A program made the translations under genes and the position numbers. From the NCBI GenBank assembly GCA_030446955.1, contig JAUJMG010000288.1:1-5625 (forward strand): DNA of 5,625 bases. The letters are read 5' to 3'. This document shows, piece after piece, positions 5,419 to 5,625 of this stretch (position 1 is its first letter; every line of letters starts with the position of its first letter). The notes under the pieces were generated by a model. It was not told the origin of the DNA. It was given only the letters and a program-made list of their open reading frames with translations, and made no database searches. The stretch comes from Thermomicrobiales bacterium (lineage in GTDB: Bacteria; Chloroflexota; Chloroflexia; Thermomicrobiales; UBA6265).

Positions 5419-5625
5419 GGAGATGTTCCTCCAACCGAGCGGCGTGGCGACCCTTGTCGCCTCGACCACCGCCCGACTCGAGAGATCGCCACCGCGGAGC
5501 GCGACGCCTTCTCGCTCCTGCGTCGTGCTCTCGACCCTGACCGCCCCGACTCCCCGCCCCTGGTCCCCCTCCCCGCGGGCTGGTGCCTCGTAACGTGATG
5601 GCTGGAAAGAGGAACGCGACCCCAT
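5419..5625. other. Upstream region of the SWIM gene
   Basis: These 207 bases contain the SWIM ribosome binding site (5427-5432) and a 6-bp hairpin just upstream of it. The minus-strand frame is open throughout, so an N-terminal extension cannot be fully excluded, but its composition does not look like protein. I see no convincing -10/-35 pair and no other gene. Confidence 0.4.
5446..5461 (-). promoter_or_regulatory. Short hairpin upstream of the SWIM ribosome binding site
   Basis: A perfect 6-bp inverted repeat, GGCGAC (5446-5451) with GTCGCC (5456-5461), surrounds a 4-base loop. It ends 13 bases before the ribosome binding site of the SWIM gene. It could be an operator half-site pair or a leader hairpin. 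The short stem in GC-rich DNA makes chance possible. Confidence 0.3.

Noticed and set aside
5419..5625. N-terminal extension of the SWIM protein to the window edge
   Set aside because: The added residues are low complexity, and a strong ribosome binding site with ideal spacing marks the ATG at 5418.

Overview
The window is a GC-rich bacterial segment of roughly two-thirds G+C, and every gene I can support is read from the minus strand. In transcription order (right to left) they are: a SWIM zinc-finger protein, an ArdC-type antirestriction metalloprotease, a short membrane-anchored zinc-ribbon protein, an HNH endonuclease overlapping a MazG-like nucleotide pyrophosphohydrolase, and a secreted thermonuclease with tandem excalibur repeats that runs off the left edge. 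No rRNA, tRNA, CRISPR array or transposase is visible. High GC, GTG starts, strong purine-rich ribosome binding sites and excalibur repeats fit Actinomycetota or a high-GC Chloroflexota lineage. I cannot decide between them from the sequence alone. ArdC proteins are typical plasmid or integrative-element cargo, so this is probably an accessory region.

Right part (about 3680-5625): the SWIM gene (4780-5418) is followed by a hairpin with a U-rich tail (4710-4748). The ArdC gene (3768-4685) starts only 25 bases beyond that tail. The ArdC gene is followed by a very stable GC hairpin (3682-3717). The two genes look like a nucleic-acid-handling and host-restriction-evasion pair. The hairpin between them is placed so that it could set how much ArdC is made.

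Middle part (about 2600-3680): a mostly non-coding stretch of about 360 bases leads into a 190-residue protein with three zinc knuckles, a proline-rich linker and one C-terminal membrane helix. It reads as a membrane-tethered zinc-ribbon protein of unknown role.

Left part (1-2600): the HNH endonuclease and the MazG-like enzyme overlap by four bases (GTGA) and must be co-translated. A nuclease coupled to a nucleotide-cleaving enzyme is the most system-like unit here and a candidate defence module, although that function is inference. The thermonuclease further left carries a signal peptide and probably acts outside the cell or at its surface. No single pathway links all six genes, but nucleic acid cleavage, nucleotide cleavage, zinc binding and antirestriction recur.
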